A stretch of 64,000 nt of DNA, taken from Hallerella porci (GTDB lineage Bacteria > Fibrobacterota > Fibrobacteria > Fibrobacterales > Fibrobacteraceae). Under the pieces are notes generated by a model, which saw only the letters and a list, made by a program, of their open reading frames with translations, made no database searches and was not told the origin of the DNA. The stretch covers positions 62,001-126,000 of the forward strand of contig NZ_QGHD01000002.1 in NCBI RefSeq assembly GCF_003148885.1. The letters run 5' to 3'. Of the stretch, positions 44,123-52,777 are shown piece by piece (positions within the stretch are counted from its first letter, which is position 1; each line of letters begins with the position of its first letter). Made by a program: the position numbers and the translations under genes.

Positions 44123-44818
44123 ATGCGTTCTATGCAGAAATTTTCCATTCAAACGATTGCCCACATCCGTTCTGATTTTTCGGAAAAGTTTGGCATTCCT
44201 CGTCAAAGCGGAATTTTGAAAAATTTGCAATCGCAAATCATTTTTGAACCGGAATTTCGTAATGCCGATGCGCTGCGCGGACTTTCTGATTTTTCGCATT
44301 TATGGCTCGTTTGGATTTTTTCCGAAAATATTCACGAAGGAAATTTTCATCCGACAGTGCGCCCGCCACGACTCGGCGGCAATACGCGTATGGGAGTTTT
44401 TGCAACGCGCTCTTCCTTTCGCCCGAATCCGATTGCACTTTCAGCGGTTAAAATTGAAAAAATTGAAATGACCGCAGAAGGTCCCGTTATTACCGTCAGC
44501 GGCGCCGATTTGATGGACGGAACGCCCATCGTCGATATCAAACCGTATTTGCCTTTTGCCGATTCTATTCCCAATGCGAGTGGTGGTTTTACAGATAAAT
44601 TAACTTTTGAATTTTTGCACGTTCAAATTCCCGAAGAAGAACTCCAAAAAATTCCCGAAGAAAAGCGCGCCATTTTAGAAAAAATTCTCGCCGAAGATCC
44701 GCGCCCCGCTTACGTCAACGATTCCGAACGCCTCTTCGGATTTTCTTTCGCCGGTTTTGAAATTCAATTTACCGTGAACGAAAAAAATTTATTCGTTCAA
44801 AAAATTCACAAAATTTAA
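44123..44818 (+). CDS. trmO: tRNA t6A37 N6-methyltransferase TrmO (TsaA/YaeB)
   Basis: A 231-residue TrmO-family protein that N6-methylates threonylcarbamoyladenosine at tRNA position 37 using AdoMet. Signature segments: FSHLWLVWIF, PTVRPPRLGGNTRMGVFATRSSFRPNPI, LMDGTPIVDIKPYLPFADSIPNA. Length matches the E. coli protein. The start may be 44123 or the ATG at 44132. It diverges from the DEAD helicase. Confidence 0.92.
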   Translation: MRSMQKFSIQTIAHIRSDFSEKFGIPRQSGILKNLQSQIIFEPEFRNADALRGLSDFSHLWLVWIFSENIHEGNFHPTVRPPRLGGNTRMGVFATRSSFRPNPIALSAVKIEKIEMTAEGPVITVSGADLMDGTPIVDIKPYLPFADSIPNASGGFTDKLTFEFLHVQIPEEELQKIPEEKRAILEKILAEDPRPAYVNDSERLFGFSFAGFEIQFTVNEKNLFVQKIHKI

Positions 44819-44823
44819 AACAA

Positions 44824-44851
44824 AAAATGCGCCGTTTTGACGACGCATTTT
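44824..44851. terminator. Terminator between trmO and the LamG lipoprotein
   Basis: Stem AAAATGCG/CGCATTTT continued by CGT/ACG past one mismatch, with TTTG loop. It has the same inner CCGTTTT-ACGACGC pattern as the terminator at 11255. Confidence 0.75.
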
Positions 44852-44867
44852 CTAAAATTTTTTGCTG

Positions 44868-46373
44868 TTAAATTTCGTTCCACGGATTTTGTTCGGGGCG
44901 TTCCATTTCGTAAACCGAGCGCATCCACAATGTATCTTGCGTTCCATCGTAAATTTTTAATTCATCTACAATGCCGTTTAAGCGAGAATCGCCGATGACA
45001 AAATTTTCCAATTTTCCAAATCCTTTTGCCAAATTAAAATCCGTATTGTGAATCACTTTTCCGTCGAGCATTACATGAATATGATCGCCGCGGAGAATGA
45101 CCGCATAATAATGCCAATTTCCATCGAGAATTTTTGCGGAGCCGTAAATTGTCGTATCCGAAATCAACACAGTATCTGCGTTTACAAAAAGTTCAACGCC
45201 GATGGATTTATAATTGTTGAAACGATTTTGCCGAATGACAAAGCCGAGAGAATCTTGCATCGCTGTAAAAAGGGCGACCGAAGAATCTTTGCCAAATGCA
45301 TTTTTGTCTAACTTCATCCAAAAAGAAATCGCAAATTTTCCGTCTTGAAAAATTTCAAAATTCGAAACGGAATCTGGTGTAACATTTCCAAATTCTTTTC
45401 CGCCTGCGAAAATTCCTGCGGATGTTAACGAATCCCACGGCGCCGCGTAACGAATGCGATTAAACGAATACGCAGAAATTTCTGCATTCAACTGCGAAAT
45501 TTTTTGCATCCGATTTTCGGCGTAATTGAACTGCGGAATAATCACGCGATAAAGAGAAGAATCGCCCGCCGCATAAATTTTTTCCGACGGAAGAACATCG
45601 CCCATTTCGTTCACCAAAAGCGGATGATTTGCATTCGTCAAAAGCCAAATGGAGAACGGAACCGAATCCAAAGTATTCGGCAATTTTCCAAAATTCAAAT
45701 CGGCAAGAGTCCGCGAGAATGTATGCGCAGCCGCATTTGCGTCATCCTTGTTCGCAACAAATGTGCTACCGCTTTCGATTTTCCAACTGACAGAAACCGA
45801 TTCACTTTCTTCGCCAAAAATTTCTAAGCGATTATATTCTGCAGCAGGAATTCCGCTTAAGATGACGACGCCATTTTGCTTATCGCTAGCGGTGATATTT
45901 TTGCAGACAAGTGTTCCGGTAAGGCAAAGAGTATCGCCTGCATCAAGAGGCATTTCGCTGAATGGAATCGCTACAGTTGCCGTCGGTAAAATCGTTGCCG
46001 AAATATTCAACGTATCGCCGAAATTTTTTGCATTGCCATCGCCCAAAGTAATCGCAGTTTTTGCTGCCAAATTTTCGTCGGCGTTTTCAAAAAGAACGGA
46101 ATAATTTCCCGCAGAAAGTTTCTGCGTTTCGAGTACAAACGAACCATCTTCTGCTGTTTTCGATTCGGCGAGAATCGTATCGTGCGCCGCATTAAAATCT
46201 TCGCGGACAATATAAACCGCAGCCTTTGCCGCAGGCGTTCCCGCTTCGGTAAAAAGCATGCCCGCAATCGATTCGCCGGATTCCGTTTCGCTTAAAACTC
46301 CCGCGTGATCGCTGTTGCTGCAAGCAGTAAAAATGCCCGCACAAAAAATACTCAACCACAAAATTTTCATCAT
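44868..46373 (-). CDS. Lipoprotein with LamG-like domain
   Basis: A 501-residue lipoprotein: MMKILWLSIFCAGIFTAC (Cys18), SNSDHAG head. An N-terminal carboxypeptidase-regulatory-like beta domain (GMLFTEAGTPAAKAAVYIVRE, TAEDGSFVLE) is followed by a middle beta region. A C-terminal LamG/concanavalin-like domain (about 340-485) has FAISFWMKLDK, DGNWHYYAVIL and IDELKIYDG-type strands. Probably a surface carbohydrate- or matrix-binding protein. The start overlaps the upstream TIGR02147 stop as ATGA. Ser-Asn head matches that of the protein at 22811. Confidence 0.8.
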   Translation of the reverse strand: MMKILWLSIFCAGIFTACSNSDHAGVLSETESGESIAGMLFTEAGTPAAKAAVYIVREDFNAAHDTILAESKTAEDGSFVLETQKLSAGNYSVLFENADENLAAKTAITLGDGNAKNFGDTLNISATILPTATVAIPFSEMPLDAGDTLCLTGTLVCKNITASDKQNGVVILSGIPAAEYNRLEIFGEESESVSVSWKIESGSTFVANKDDANAAAHTFSRTLADLNFGKLPNTLDSVPFSIWLLTNANHPLLVNEMGDVLPSEKIYAAGDSSLYRVIIPQFNYAENRMQKISQLNAEISAYSFNRIRYAAPWDSLTSAGIFAGGKEFGNVTPDSVSNFEIFQDGKFAISFWMKLDKNAFGKDSSVALFTAMQDSLGFVIRQNRFNNYKSIGVELFVNADTVLISDTTIYGSAKILDGNWHYYAVILRGDHIHVMLDGKVIHNTDFNLAKGFGKLENFVIGDSRLNGIVDELKIYDGTQDTLWMRSVYEMERPEQNPWNEI

Positions 46374-47206
46374 TTATCCTCCGCATCCAAATTTGAAAAT
46401 AGATGAATATTCATGTGATAAACGCCGTCGGCTTTTTCGCTATCGCCCGCAATAATTTCTCGCGCTTTTGATTTAAAATTTTGCAATTCCGCTTCTAATT
46501 TTTTATACGCCGATTTAGAAAGGCTAAAAACGAGAGTGCTCATCACCTGCGGATTTTTATTGTGCGAAAGCAGCGCTTGCTTCGAAAGTTCAAAACATTG
46601 CAGTTGATATTCGCGGACAAGTTCCTGATTATTATAGGGTCCGCTCGAAATCGAATCTTGCGTCGGTTTCCAAAATCCTTCATCATTTTTCCGCACAAGT
46701 CCTAAGCGCGAAAGAAGCTGCACCGATTCACTTAATTTGCCAAGTGTGACTTTGGGAAAAATGCGTTTCGCAATCGGCGATAAATCATCGCCCACATTCA
46801 TCACATCTAAAATGGCGAAGAGCGCACTGTGATACCACTGCGCATAATATTCATACGAATCCGAATGTAAAAGCATTTGCGGATGCGGATTGATTTTGAG
46901 CAAATTTTCCATCGCATCTTTGCGAATAGCGTCGGACTTTGCTTGATCCAATTGCACCATCGCTTCGAAATAGCGCGCTTCTTTGCGGTCGAGTTCCAAA
47001 AGTTCAATGAATTTTTGAATCATCCGCGGCGAAACTTTTTTCCCACGCAAAACATCTGCAAAATAACTGCGCGTTTTTGGAAGCCCGAGACGTGCACAAA
47101 TTTCGGTGCGGCTAAACGCCGGTTCTACTTGAACGCGTGCGCTTTGATATTCCGCAAGATACTTGCGAAAATGAGTAAACTGAAAAATGTCTGCAAATTT
47201 TTCCAC
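46370..47206 (-). CDS. TIGR02147 family protein (HTH plus DUF4423-like), second copy
   Basis: A 278-residue paralogue of the protein at 24061-24909. N-terminal FTHFRKYLAEYQSARVQ and SRTEICARLGLPKTRSYFADVLRGKKVSP form an HTH-like region; AQWYHSALFAILDVM and MNIHLFSNL are shared landmarks. The start is GTG 47206, supported by TATATTTG exactly 4 bases upstream. It overlaps the lipoprotein gene that follows, repeating the pairing seen at 22811-24909. Likely a regulator or partner of its lipoprotein; unproven. Confidence 0.86.
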   Translation of the reverse strand: MEKFADIFQFTHFRKYLAEYQSARVQVEPAFSRTEICARLGLPKTRSYFADVLRGKKVSPRMIQKFIELLELDRKEARYFEAMVQLDQAKSDAIRKDAMENLLKINPHPQMLLHSDSYEYYAQWYHSALFAILDVMNVGDDLSPIAKRIFPKVTLGKLSESVQLLSRLGLVRKNDEGFWKPTQDSISSGPYNNQELVREYQLQCFELSKQALLSHNKNPQVMSTLVFSLSKSAYKKLEAELQNFKSKAREIIAGDSEKADGVYHMNIHLFSNLDAEDK

Positions 47207-47210
47207 TCTT

Positions 47211-47218
47211 CAAATATA
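47211..47218 (-). promoter_or_regulatory. TATATTTG promoter element before TIGR02147 gene
   Basis: On the minus strand TATATTTG-AAGA-GTG: exact TAnnTTTG 4 bases before a GTG start. Confidence 0.55.
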
Positions 47219-47340
47219 AACAAAATTTTTGAGAATGTTCTTAAATTAAAAACAAATTTCCTTCGGCAATTTCCCATTTTTTTATTTTCTTTTTCCAAAA
47301 CATATATTATTTTTCAATCGCAACTTTAGAGGAGATCGCT

Positions 47341-48726
47341 ATGAGCGTTCAAGAAATTCCGTACAAGATTTATCTTGCCGAAAGTGAAATTCCAGAGGCG
47401 TGGTACAATGTCCGCGCCGATATGAAAAATAAGCCCGCACCGCTTTTGAATCCGGGAACGCATCAGCCGCTCCAATTTGAAGAATTGCGTCCTGTTTTTT
47501 GCGATGAACTCATCAAGCAAGAATTGAATGATACAGACCCGTGGATTCCTATTCCCGAAGAAATTCGCAAATTTTATAAAATGTTCCGCCCGTCGCCACT
47601 CGTTCGCGCATACTGCCTCGAACGCAAACTCGGAACGCCCGCAAAAATTTATTACAAGTTTGAAGGCAACAATACGAGCGGAAGCCACAAATTAAATTCG
47701 GCAATTGCTCAAGCTTACTACGCCAAAATGCAAGGCCTCAAAGGCGTCACTACCGAAACGGGCGCAGGGCAATGGGGCACAGCGCTTTCGATGGCTTGCG
47801 CTTACTTCGGTTTGGATTGTCGCGTTTATATGGTGAAATGTTCCTACGAACAAAAGCCGTTCCGTCGCGAAGTGATGCGCACTTACGGAGCAAATGTTAC
47901 TCCGTCGCCATCGATGACAACCGAAGTCGGTAAAAAAATTAACGCCGAATACCCGGGCACCACAGGAAGCCTCGGCTGTGCAATTTCCGAAGCCGTTGAA
48001 GCGGCAACGCACATGGAAGGCTACCGCTACGTTCTCGGCTCCGTTCTTTCTCAGGTTCTTTTGCATCAGACCGTTATCGGTCTCGAAGCAAAAGCGGCGT
48101 TAGATAAATACGGCGTCACTCCGGACATTATCATCGGCTGCGCAGGTGGCGGATCAAACCTCGGCGGACTCGTTTCTCCGTTCCTCGGCGAAAAGCTCCG
48201 CGGCGAAAAAGATTATCGCATTATCGCTGTCGAACCCGCATCTTGCCCGAGTTTAACCCGCGGCGTTTTTGCCTACGACTTCTGCGACACCGGTCACGTT
48301 TGCCCGCTCGCGAAAATGTACACTCTCGGTTCCGAATTTATTCCGTCTGCAAACCATGCCGGCGGTCTTCGCTATCACGGAATGAGTTCCATTCTTTCGC
48401 AAGCTTATCACGACGGTTTAATGGAAGCGACAAGCGTTGAACAAACTGCGGTCTTTGAAGCAGCCGAAGAATTTGCTCGCGTCGAAGGAATTCTCCCTGC
48501 ACCAGAATCGAGTCACGCGATCCGCGTTGCAATCGATGAAGCGCTCAAGTGCAAGCAAACCGGTGAATCGAAAACGATTCTTTTCGGCTTAACTGGAACA
48601 GGTTACTTTGACTTGAAGGCTTACGAAGCATACAACAACAAATCGATGACCGATTACATCCCGACGGATGAAGATTTGAAAAGAAGCATTGATTTGATTC
48701 CGCGCTTCCCCGGCAACTTAATGTAA
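47341..48726 (+). CDS. trpB2: Tryptophan synthase beta-like protein TrpB2
   Basis: A 461-residue PLP enzyme of the TrpB2 (TrpB-like, TIGR01415) group, longer at the N-terminus than TrpB1. The Schiff-base Lys is in GSHKLNSAIAQAYYAK; TETGAGQWGTALSMA and the phosphate-binding CAGGGSNLGGL are diagnostic; ILPAPESSHAI and FGLTGTGYFDL close the site. It condenses serine with indole. No trpA or other trp gene is nearby, so it may salvage free indole. A strong AGAGGAG site and own terminator. Confidence 0.92.
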   Translation: MSVQEIPYKIYLAESEIPEAWYNVRADMKNKPAPLLNPGTHQPLQFEELRPVFCDELIKQELNDTDPWIPIPEEIRKFYKMFRPSPLVRAYCLERKLGTPAKIYYKFEGNNTSGSHKLNSAIAQAYYAKMQGLKGVTTETGAGQWGTALSMACAYFGLDCRVYMVKCSYEQKPFRREVMRTYGANVTPSPSMTTEVGKKINAEYPGTTGSLGCAISEAVEAATHMEGYRYVLGSVLSQVLLHQTVIGLEAKAALDKYGVTPDIIIGCAGGGSNLGGLVSPFLGEKLRGEKDYRIIAVEPASCPSLTRGVFAYDFCDTGHVCPLAKMYTLGSEFIPSANHAGGLRYHGMSSILSQAYHDGLMEATSVEQTAVFEAAEEFARVEGILPAPESSHAIRVAIDEALKCKQTGESKTILFGLTGTGYFDLKAYEAYNNKSMTDYIPTDEDLKRSIDLIPRFPGNLM

Positions 48727-48743
48727 TTTTCACTCCAATACAA

Positions 48744-48777
48744 AAAACTCCTCGACTTTGTCGAGGAGTTTTTTATT
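48744..48777 (+). terminator. Terminator after trpB2
   Basis: A 13-bp stem (48744-48756 with 48760-48772), TTT loop, followed by a T-rich run. Confidence 0.92.
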
Positions 48778-48785
48778 TCTCATTT

Positions 48786-49814
48786 TCATTTTTTCAAGAA
48801 AAATTCTTCGGAAAGTCTTGCGCGAAAATCGTTAATTCTCGCTGCAGAATTTTCGCGTTTCGGATAAGTAAAATTGCTGAGAAGAATGACTGCGCTTTTG
48901 CGTTCTGCATCGGCGACAATGCTCGTTCCTGTAAATCCTGTTTTTCCAAATAAACGCGGATGGTGCGCCTTGCCCATAAATTTTTCGGCATCGAGTTCCC
49001 AGCCGAGCGCTGTGCATTCTTGCGGGATGCGGTCTTCTAACGCATTCGTCGAAACAAGTTGTAAAATTCCCGCGGGCAAAATTCGTTTGCATTCAAACAC
49101 ACCATCGTTCAAAATCATCCGCACAAATTTGAGCAAATCAGGAACCGTCGAAAACATTCCTGCGCTGCCGACAGGGAAAAGTTTTTTAAGAGAGAATGCA
49201 CTTTCATCGTGAATTTCTCCCTGTAAAATTCTCCCGCGCCACGGGCAATTTTCCGTTGCTACAATTTCTTCTTTCGAAATGCGCGAAAGCGGATCCCAAC
49301 CGGAACGCGTCATGCTGAGCGGCGTAAAGAAATTTTCTTCGGCGAGTTCTTGCAACGTTTTTCCCGAAATGCGCATCAAAACAATTCCCAAAAGAATGCT
49401 CGCCGGATTTCCATAATTAAAAACTGTTCCCGGTCTTTTTTCAAATTGATACGAGTATAAAAATTGCAAAATTTTTTCGGGAGCTAAATCCTTTAACGAA
49501 CTCATGCGAACGCGATAATCCAAGCTATGCGTTAGCAAATGTCGAATGAGAATTTCTTCGCGATAATTCGTTTGCATTTCAGGAATGTAATCGATGAGTT
49601 TTGCATCGAGATTTAATTTTCCTTCCAAAACAAATTTCAGCGCAAGAGTTGAAGTCGGGCAAACTTTCGTTACCGACGCTAAATCAAAAACAGAATTTTC
49701 CGCTGTTCCATAATGACGAATTTCACTTTCGCCATTTTCAAAAAGAAAGCCGACAACCGCTTTCGAAAAAATTCCTGCGTCCATCGCAGAATGAAAAAGA
49801 GAATCGATTTGCAT
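48786..49814 (-). CDS. Beta-lactamase-family serine hydrolase (class C type)
   Basis: A 342-residue serine hydrolase of the beta-lactamase/D-alanyl-D-alanine carboxypeptidase family. The catalytic SxxK is SVTK in FDLASVTKVCPTS, the YxN is FNYGNPAS, and the third motif is FGKTGFTGTS. Without a signal peptide it is probably an intracellular esterase or peptidase rather than a true beta-lactamase. TATTTTTG ends 4 bases before the ATG. It diverges from the Nudix gene. Confidence 0.88.
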   Translation of the reverse strand: MQIDSLFHSAMDAGIFSKAVVGFLFENGESEIRHYGTAENSVFDLASVTKVCPTSTLALKFVLEGKLNLDAKLIDYIPEMQTNYREEILIRHLLTHSLDYRVRMSSLKDLAPEKILQFLYSYQFEKRPGTVFNYGNPASILLGIVLMRISGKTLQELAEENFFTPLSMTRSGWDPLSRISKEEIVATENCPWRGRILQGEIHDESAFSLKKLFPVGSAGMFSTVPDLLKFVRMILNDGVFECKRILPAGILQLVSTNALEDRIPQECTALGWELDAEKFMGKAHHPRLFGKTGFTGTSIVADAERKSAVILLSNFTYPKRENSAARINDFRARLSEEFFLKK

Positions 49815-49818
49815 AAAA

Positions 49819-49826
49819 CAAAAATA
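49819..49826 (-). promoter_or_regulatory. TATTTTTG promoter element before serine hydrolase gene
   Basis: On the minus strand TATTTTTG-TTTT-ATG: exact TAnnTTTG 4 bases before the start codon. Confidence 0.55.
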
Positions 49827-49898
49827 AAATTAAAAATGAATAATTAAAAATTCGCGCTTTCACTAGCAGCATAGCCGCCAAACTTTACACGCCTAATT

Positions 49899-49906
49899 TA
49901 AATTTT
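49899..49906 (+). promoter_or_regulatory. TAAATTTT element before Nudix gene
   Basis: TAAATTTT-CAGT-ATG: as TAnnTTTG but ending in T, at the same 4-base spacing. Weaker copy. Confidence 0.4.
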
Positions 49907-49910
49907 CAGT

Positions 49911-50444
49911 ATGGCAGAACAAATCGACATTCTCACTTCCGATGGAAAGAAAACCGGCGAAGTGCGCTCTCGCGACGAAGTGCACAAACTCGGACTTTGG
50001 CATCGCACCGTTCACATTTGGCTTTTTGATGCGCAAGGAAATATTCTTTTTCAACTGCGCGCCCACGACAAAGAAAACAATCCGAATCTTTACGACACGA
50101 GTTGTGCGGGGCATATTTCTGCGGGCGATGAAAGTCTCGAATCCGCTCTCCGCGAAATCCGCGAAGAACTCGGGCTCAAAAAAAATCCCGAAGATTTAAT
50201 GTATTTATTTGAATCGACTCACGAAAGCGTTTTGAACGGCGGCAGTTATTTGGACAATGAATTTTACGATGTTTATCGCGGACAAATTTCCGAAGACGAA
50301 AAACGCAGGCTCGTTCCGCAGCCACACGAAGTGGATGCGTTTCGCTTTTTTAGCGTAGACGAACTTCGAGAAGCATTAAAAAATCATCCCGAAAAATTCG
50401 TGAGCCACCCGAAAGATTTTCAATATTTACTTTCTCAAGCCTAA
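49911..50444 (+). CDS. Nudix hydrolase, IPP-isomerase-like (YfcD type)
   Basis: A 177-residue Nudix protein of the YfcD/IPP-isomerase-like group. The Nudix box is GHISAGDESLESALREIREELGL, with Asp in place of the first conserved Glu. HRTVHIWLFDAQGNILFQLRA is the family N-terminus. The substrate is probably a nucleotide-sugar or isoprenoid diphosphate; undetermined. It begins with a near-consensus promoter element and is followed by a LysR gene 13 bases later. Confidence 0.88.
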   Translation: MAEQIDILTSDGKKTGEVRSRDEVHKLGLWHRTVHIWLFDAQGNILFQLRAHDKENNPNLYDTSCAGHISAGDESLESALREIREELGLKKNPEDLMYLFESTHESVLNGGSYLDNEFYDVYRGQISEDEKRRLVPQPHEVDAFRFFSVDELREALKNHPEKFVSHPKDFQYLLSQA

Positions 50445-50445
50445 T

Positions 50446-50453
50446 TATATTTG
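50446..50453 (+). promoter_or_regulatory. TATATTTG promoter element before second LysR gene
   Basis: TATATTTG-CGCT-ATG: exact TAnnTTTG 4 bases before the start codon, in the short gap after the Nudix stop; the regulator may have its own leaderless transcript. Confidence 0.55.
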
Positions 50454-50457
50454 CGCT

Positions 50458-51381
50458 ATGACATTACAACAACTTCGTTATGCAATCGGCATCGCCGACA
50501 ATCCTTCTTTCAATAAAGCCGCAGAAAAGCTTTATGTTTCGCAGCCATCGCTCACCGCAGCCATTCACGAATTAGAAGATGAAGTCGGTATCACGATTTT
50601 TAATCGCACTAGTCGCGGCGTTTCATTAACCAGCGATGGCGAAGAATTTATCGCTTACGCCCGCGATCTTTACGGCCATTACGAAGCGCTGTTAAATTTA
50701 TACGGCAAAAACGGAAAGCGTCGTCAACGATTTTCTGTTTCCACGCAACATTATTCTTTCGCTGTCAAAAGTTTCGTTGAAATGGCAAAAAAATTCGGCT
50801 CCGATGAATACGATTTAGCGATTAGCGAAACAAAAACGCGCGATGTCATCACCGATGTTAGCAATCTCAAAAGCGAAATCGGCATTCTCTATTTAAGCGA
50901 TTTTAATCGCAAAGTCATCTCGGATTTGCTCGATGCCAAAGACTGCGAATTTCATAAATTGGTAAACTGCAAAGCCTACGTTTACCTTTGGAAAAAGCAT
51001 CCGCTCGCCCAAAAGAAATTTATCACATTCAAAGAACTCGAACCTTATCCGTGTTTATCATTTGATCAAGGCGACGGCAGCGCAGAATATTACGCCGAAG
51101 AAATTTTGAGCACCAAAGAATATTCGCGGACAATTAAAGCAAACGATCGCGCGACGATGTTGAATTTAATGATCGGCCTCAACGGCTACACGCTTTGCTC
51201 GGGAATTATCTGCGAAGAATTAAACGGCAGCGATTTTATCGCAGTGCCTTTCCGCGATCCCGCAGCGAGTAAAGATGTGATGGAAGTCGGATTCATCACC
51301 AAGAAAAATATGATGCTCAGCACTCTCGGCGCTTACTACATTCAAGAGCTCAAAAAATATCTCGGCGTCGAAGAAAAATAA
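50458..51381 (+). CDS. LysR-family transcriptional regulator (second)
   Basis: A 307-residue LysR-type regulator: MTLQQLRYAIGIADNPSFNKAAEKLYVSQPSLTAAIHELEDEVG is a canonical HTH, followed by the substrate-binding domain. It follows the Nudix gene on the same strand and converges with the phosphatase gene, so no divergent target is evident. The regulated genes are unknown. It belongs with OxyR/CysB-like LysR by general shape only. Confidence 0.9.
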   Translation: MTLQQLRYAIGIADNPSFNKAAEKLYVSQPSLTAAIHELEDEVGITIFNRTSRGVSLTSDGEEFIAYARDLYGHYEALLNLYGKNGKRRQRFSVSTQHYSFAVKSFVEMAKKFGSDEYDLAISETKTRDVITDVSNLKSEIGILYLSDFNRKVISDLLDAKDCEFHKLVNCKAYVYLWKKHPLAQKKFITFKELEPYPCLSFDQGDGSAEYYAEEILSTKEYSRTIKANDRATMLNLMIGLNGYTLCSGIICEELNGSDFIAVPFRDPAASKDVMEVGFITKKNMMLSTLGAYYIQELKKYLGVEEK

Positions 51382-51383
51382 TT

Positions 51384-52043
51384 TTACTTCTTAATCGGCG
51401 AATAAATTTTTGCTGACGAAACTTGATACAATTTTTTTTCTTCAAGGCAATAAGCCGAAAGCGCTTTTCCGTAAACGCAGCCCGAATCGAGTCCGCGGAA
51501 ACCGGGAACATCGACAAGGCCTTTCGCTGCCCAATGTCCAAAGATGACAAGCTTCGGCCAAGTCACGCATTCAAACCAAGCAGGATTCGTTTGCGATTTC
51601 ATGTCTTCGCCAACGCCGTCCCACGTGCGCACCGAAAGTAAAACGCTCGGACGCATTTCTTCGAGTTTTGATTTTCCCGGTTCAAGTCCCGCGTGAACCA
51701 GTAACGCATTCGGCGTATCGCGCCACAGCGGCCAATCCTTGACGACATTCGCAATCCAAAACGGATCTTCTAATGTCGCAGCCATGCGTTTTGTTTTTTC
51801 GGTCCACTCGGATTCGGGCGCCGAGATGAGTTTTAATAAATGCGCTTCCCAATTTCCTTTCACACAGAGAAATTGATTCTTCACAATTTCTTGAATCACT
51901 TGAAATGATTGCGGACCTTTCCCGATTAAATCGCCGGTAAAATAGACCGTATCTTCGCCCGGCGTAAAATGAATGGCGTCGAGCATTTTCATCATTTCGT
52001 CATAGCAACCGTGAACATCTCCGATGAAAATTGTGCGCTTCAT
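51384..52043 (-). CDS. ApaH-like metallophosphoesterase
   Basis: A 219-residue calcineurin-type phosphoesterase. Motifs: FIGDVHGCYDEM, YFTGDLIGKGPQS, VKGNWEAHLL, and GHWAAKGL near the end. In the third motif Trp stands where GNHE/D has His, a change at a catalytic position that may lower or alter activity. ATG 52043 has GGAGAAG upstream and gives the standard GDVHG start; the frame is open further upstream but without family sequence. Relatives hydrolyse diadenosine tetraphosphate or phosphoproteins. Confidence 0.85.
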   Translation of the reverse strand: MKRTIFIGDVHGCYDEMMKMLDAIHFTPGEDTVYFTGDLIGKGPQSFQVIQEIVKNQFLCVKGNWEAHLLKLISAPESEWTEKTKRMAATLEDPFWIANVVKDWPLWRDTPNALLVHAGLEPGKSKLEEMRPSVLLSVRTWDGVGEDMKSQTNPAWFECVTWPKLVIFGHWAAKGLVDVPGFRGLDSGCVYGKALSAYCLEEKKLYQVSSAKIYSPIKK

Positions 52044-52045
52044 TT

Positions 52046-52777
52046 TTACTTCTCCGAATTTTCGTCTTCTACCATTTCGCGGAGAGATTTTTCTTCGGTA
52101 GCGCTGAGCTCGCGGAATTCTCCCGTCGGAAGATTTCCCAAAGTCACGCCCGCATAAGTGACGCGCTTCAAATCGCGAATTGTATAACCGACCGCTTCGA
52201 GCATACGACGAATTTCGCGGTTCTTGCCTTCGCAAAGAACCATTTCAAAAAATCCTTCGTCAAAGAAAATTTCTTCGGCGTGACCTTCTTCCATTTCGCC
52301 GTGTTCATTTTCTCCAATTTCTACGCCATCGACAAGTCGTTGCGCATCGCTTCGAGAAAGCGGTCGCGTCGTCCACACATAATAACTGCGCGGAATTTCA
52401 AATTTCGGATGCGTCAATTTATAAAGCAAATCCCCGTCGTCGGTAAAAAGCAAAAGTCCGCGACTTTGCAAATCCAAGCGCCCGATATATTTCATCGTGC
52501 GATATTCTGGCGGCAAATAATCGTAAACCGTTGAACGTCCTTGCGGATCATGCGCCGAGCAAACGCAGCCCGCGGGCTTGTGAAAAAGAATCACTTTCGT
52601 CTTTTTCGGCGGGCGCACTTTACGACCGTCCACGCGGACATCGTCGCCTTCGTTTACAACAAATCCGGGCTCTTCTAAAATTTTTCCGTTGACCGAAACG
52701 CGTCCTTGCTTAATGATATCGTCCGAAGCGCGGCGGCTCGCCACCCCGCACAAAGAAAGAAATTTGTTAATTCGCAT
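52046..52777 (-). CDS. RsuA/RluB-family pseudouridine synthase
   Basis: A 243-residue rRNA pseudouridine synthase. N-terminal S4 domain (MRINKFLSLCGVASRRASDDIIKQGRVSVNG) then catalytic Asp in YIGRLDLQSRGLLLFTDDG, with EGKNREIRRMLEAVGY. It converts uridine in 16S or 23S rRNA (RluB/RluE/RsuA group). ATG 52777 has GGAGAAG upstream and overlaps the end of the second ppx gene by 11 bases. C-terminus is acidic. Confidence 0.92.
   Translation of the reverse strand: MRINKFLSLCGVASRRASDDIIKQGRVSVNGKILEEPGFVVNEGDDVRVDGRKVRPPKKTKVILFHKPAGCVCSAHDPQGRSTVYDYLPPEYRTMKYIGRLDLQSRGLLLFTDDGDLLYKLTHPKFEIPRSYYVWTTRPLSRSDAQRLVDGVEIGENEHGEMEEGHAEEIFFDEGFFEMVLCEGKNREIRRMLEAVGYTIRDLKRVTYAGVTLGNLPTGEFRELSATEEKSLREMVEDENSEK

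Noticed and set aside
51384-52235. Longer N-terminus for the ApaH-like protein
   Set aside because: The extra 64 residues lie inside the pseudouridine synthase gene and have no family sequence; ATG 52043 has a good ribosome site.
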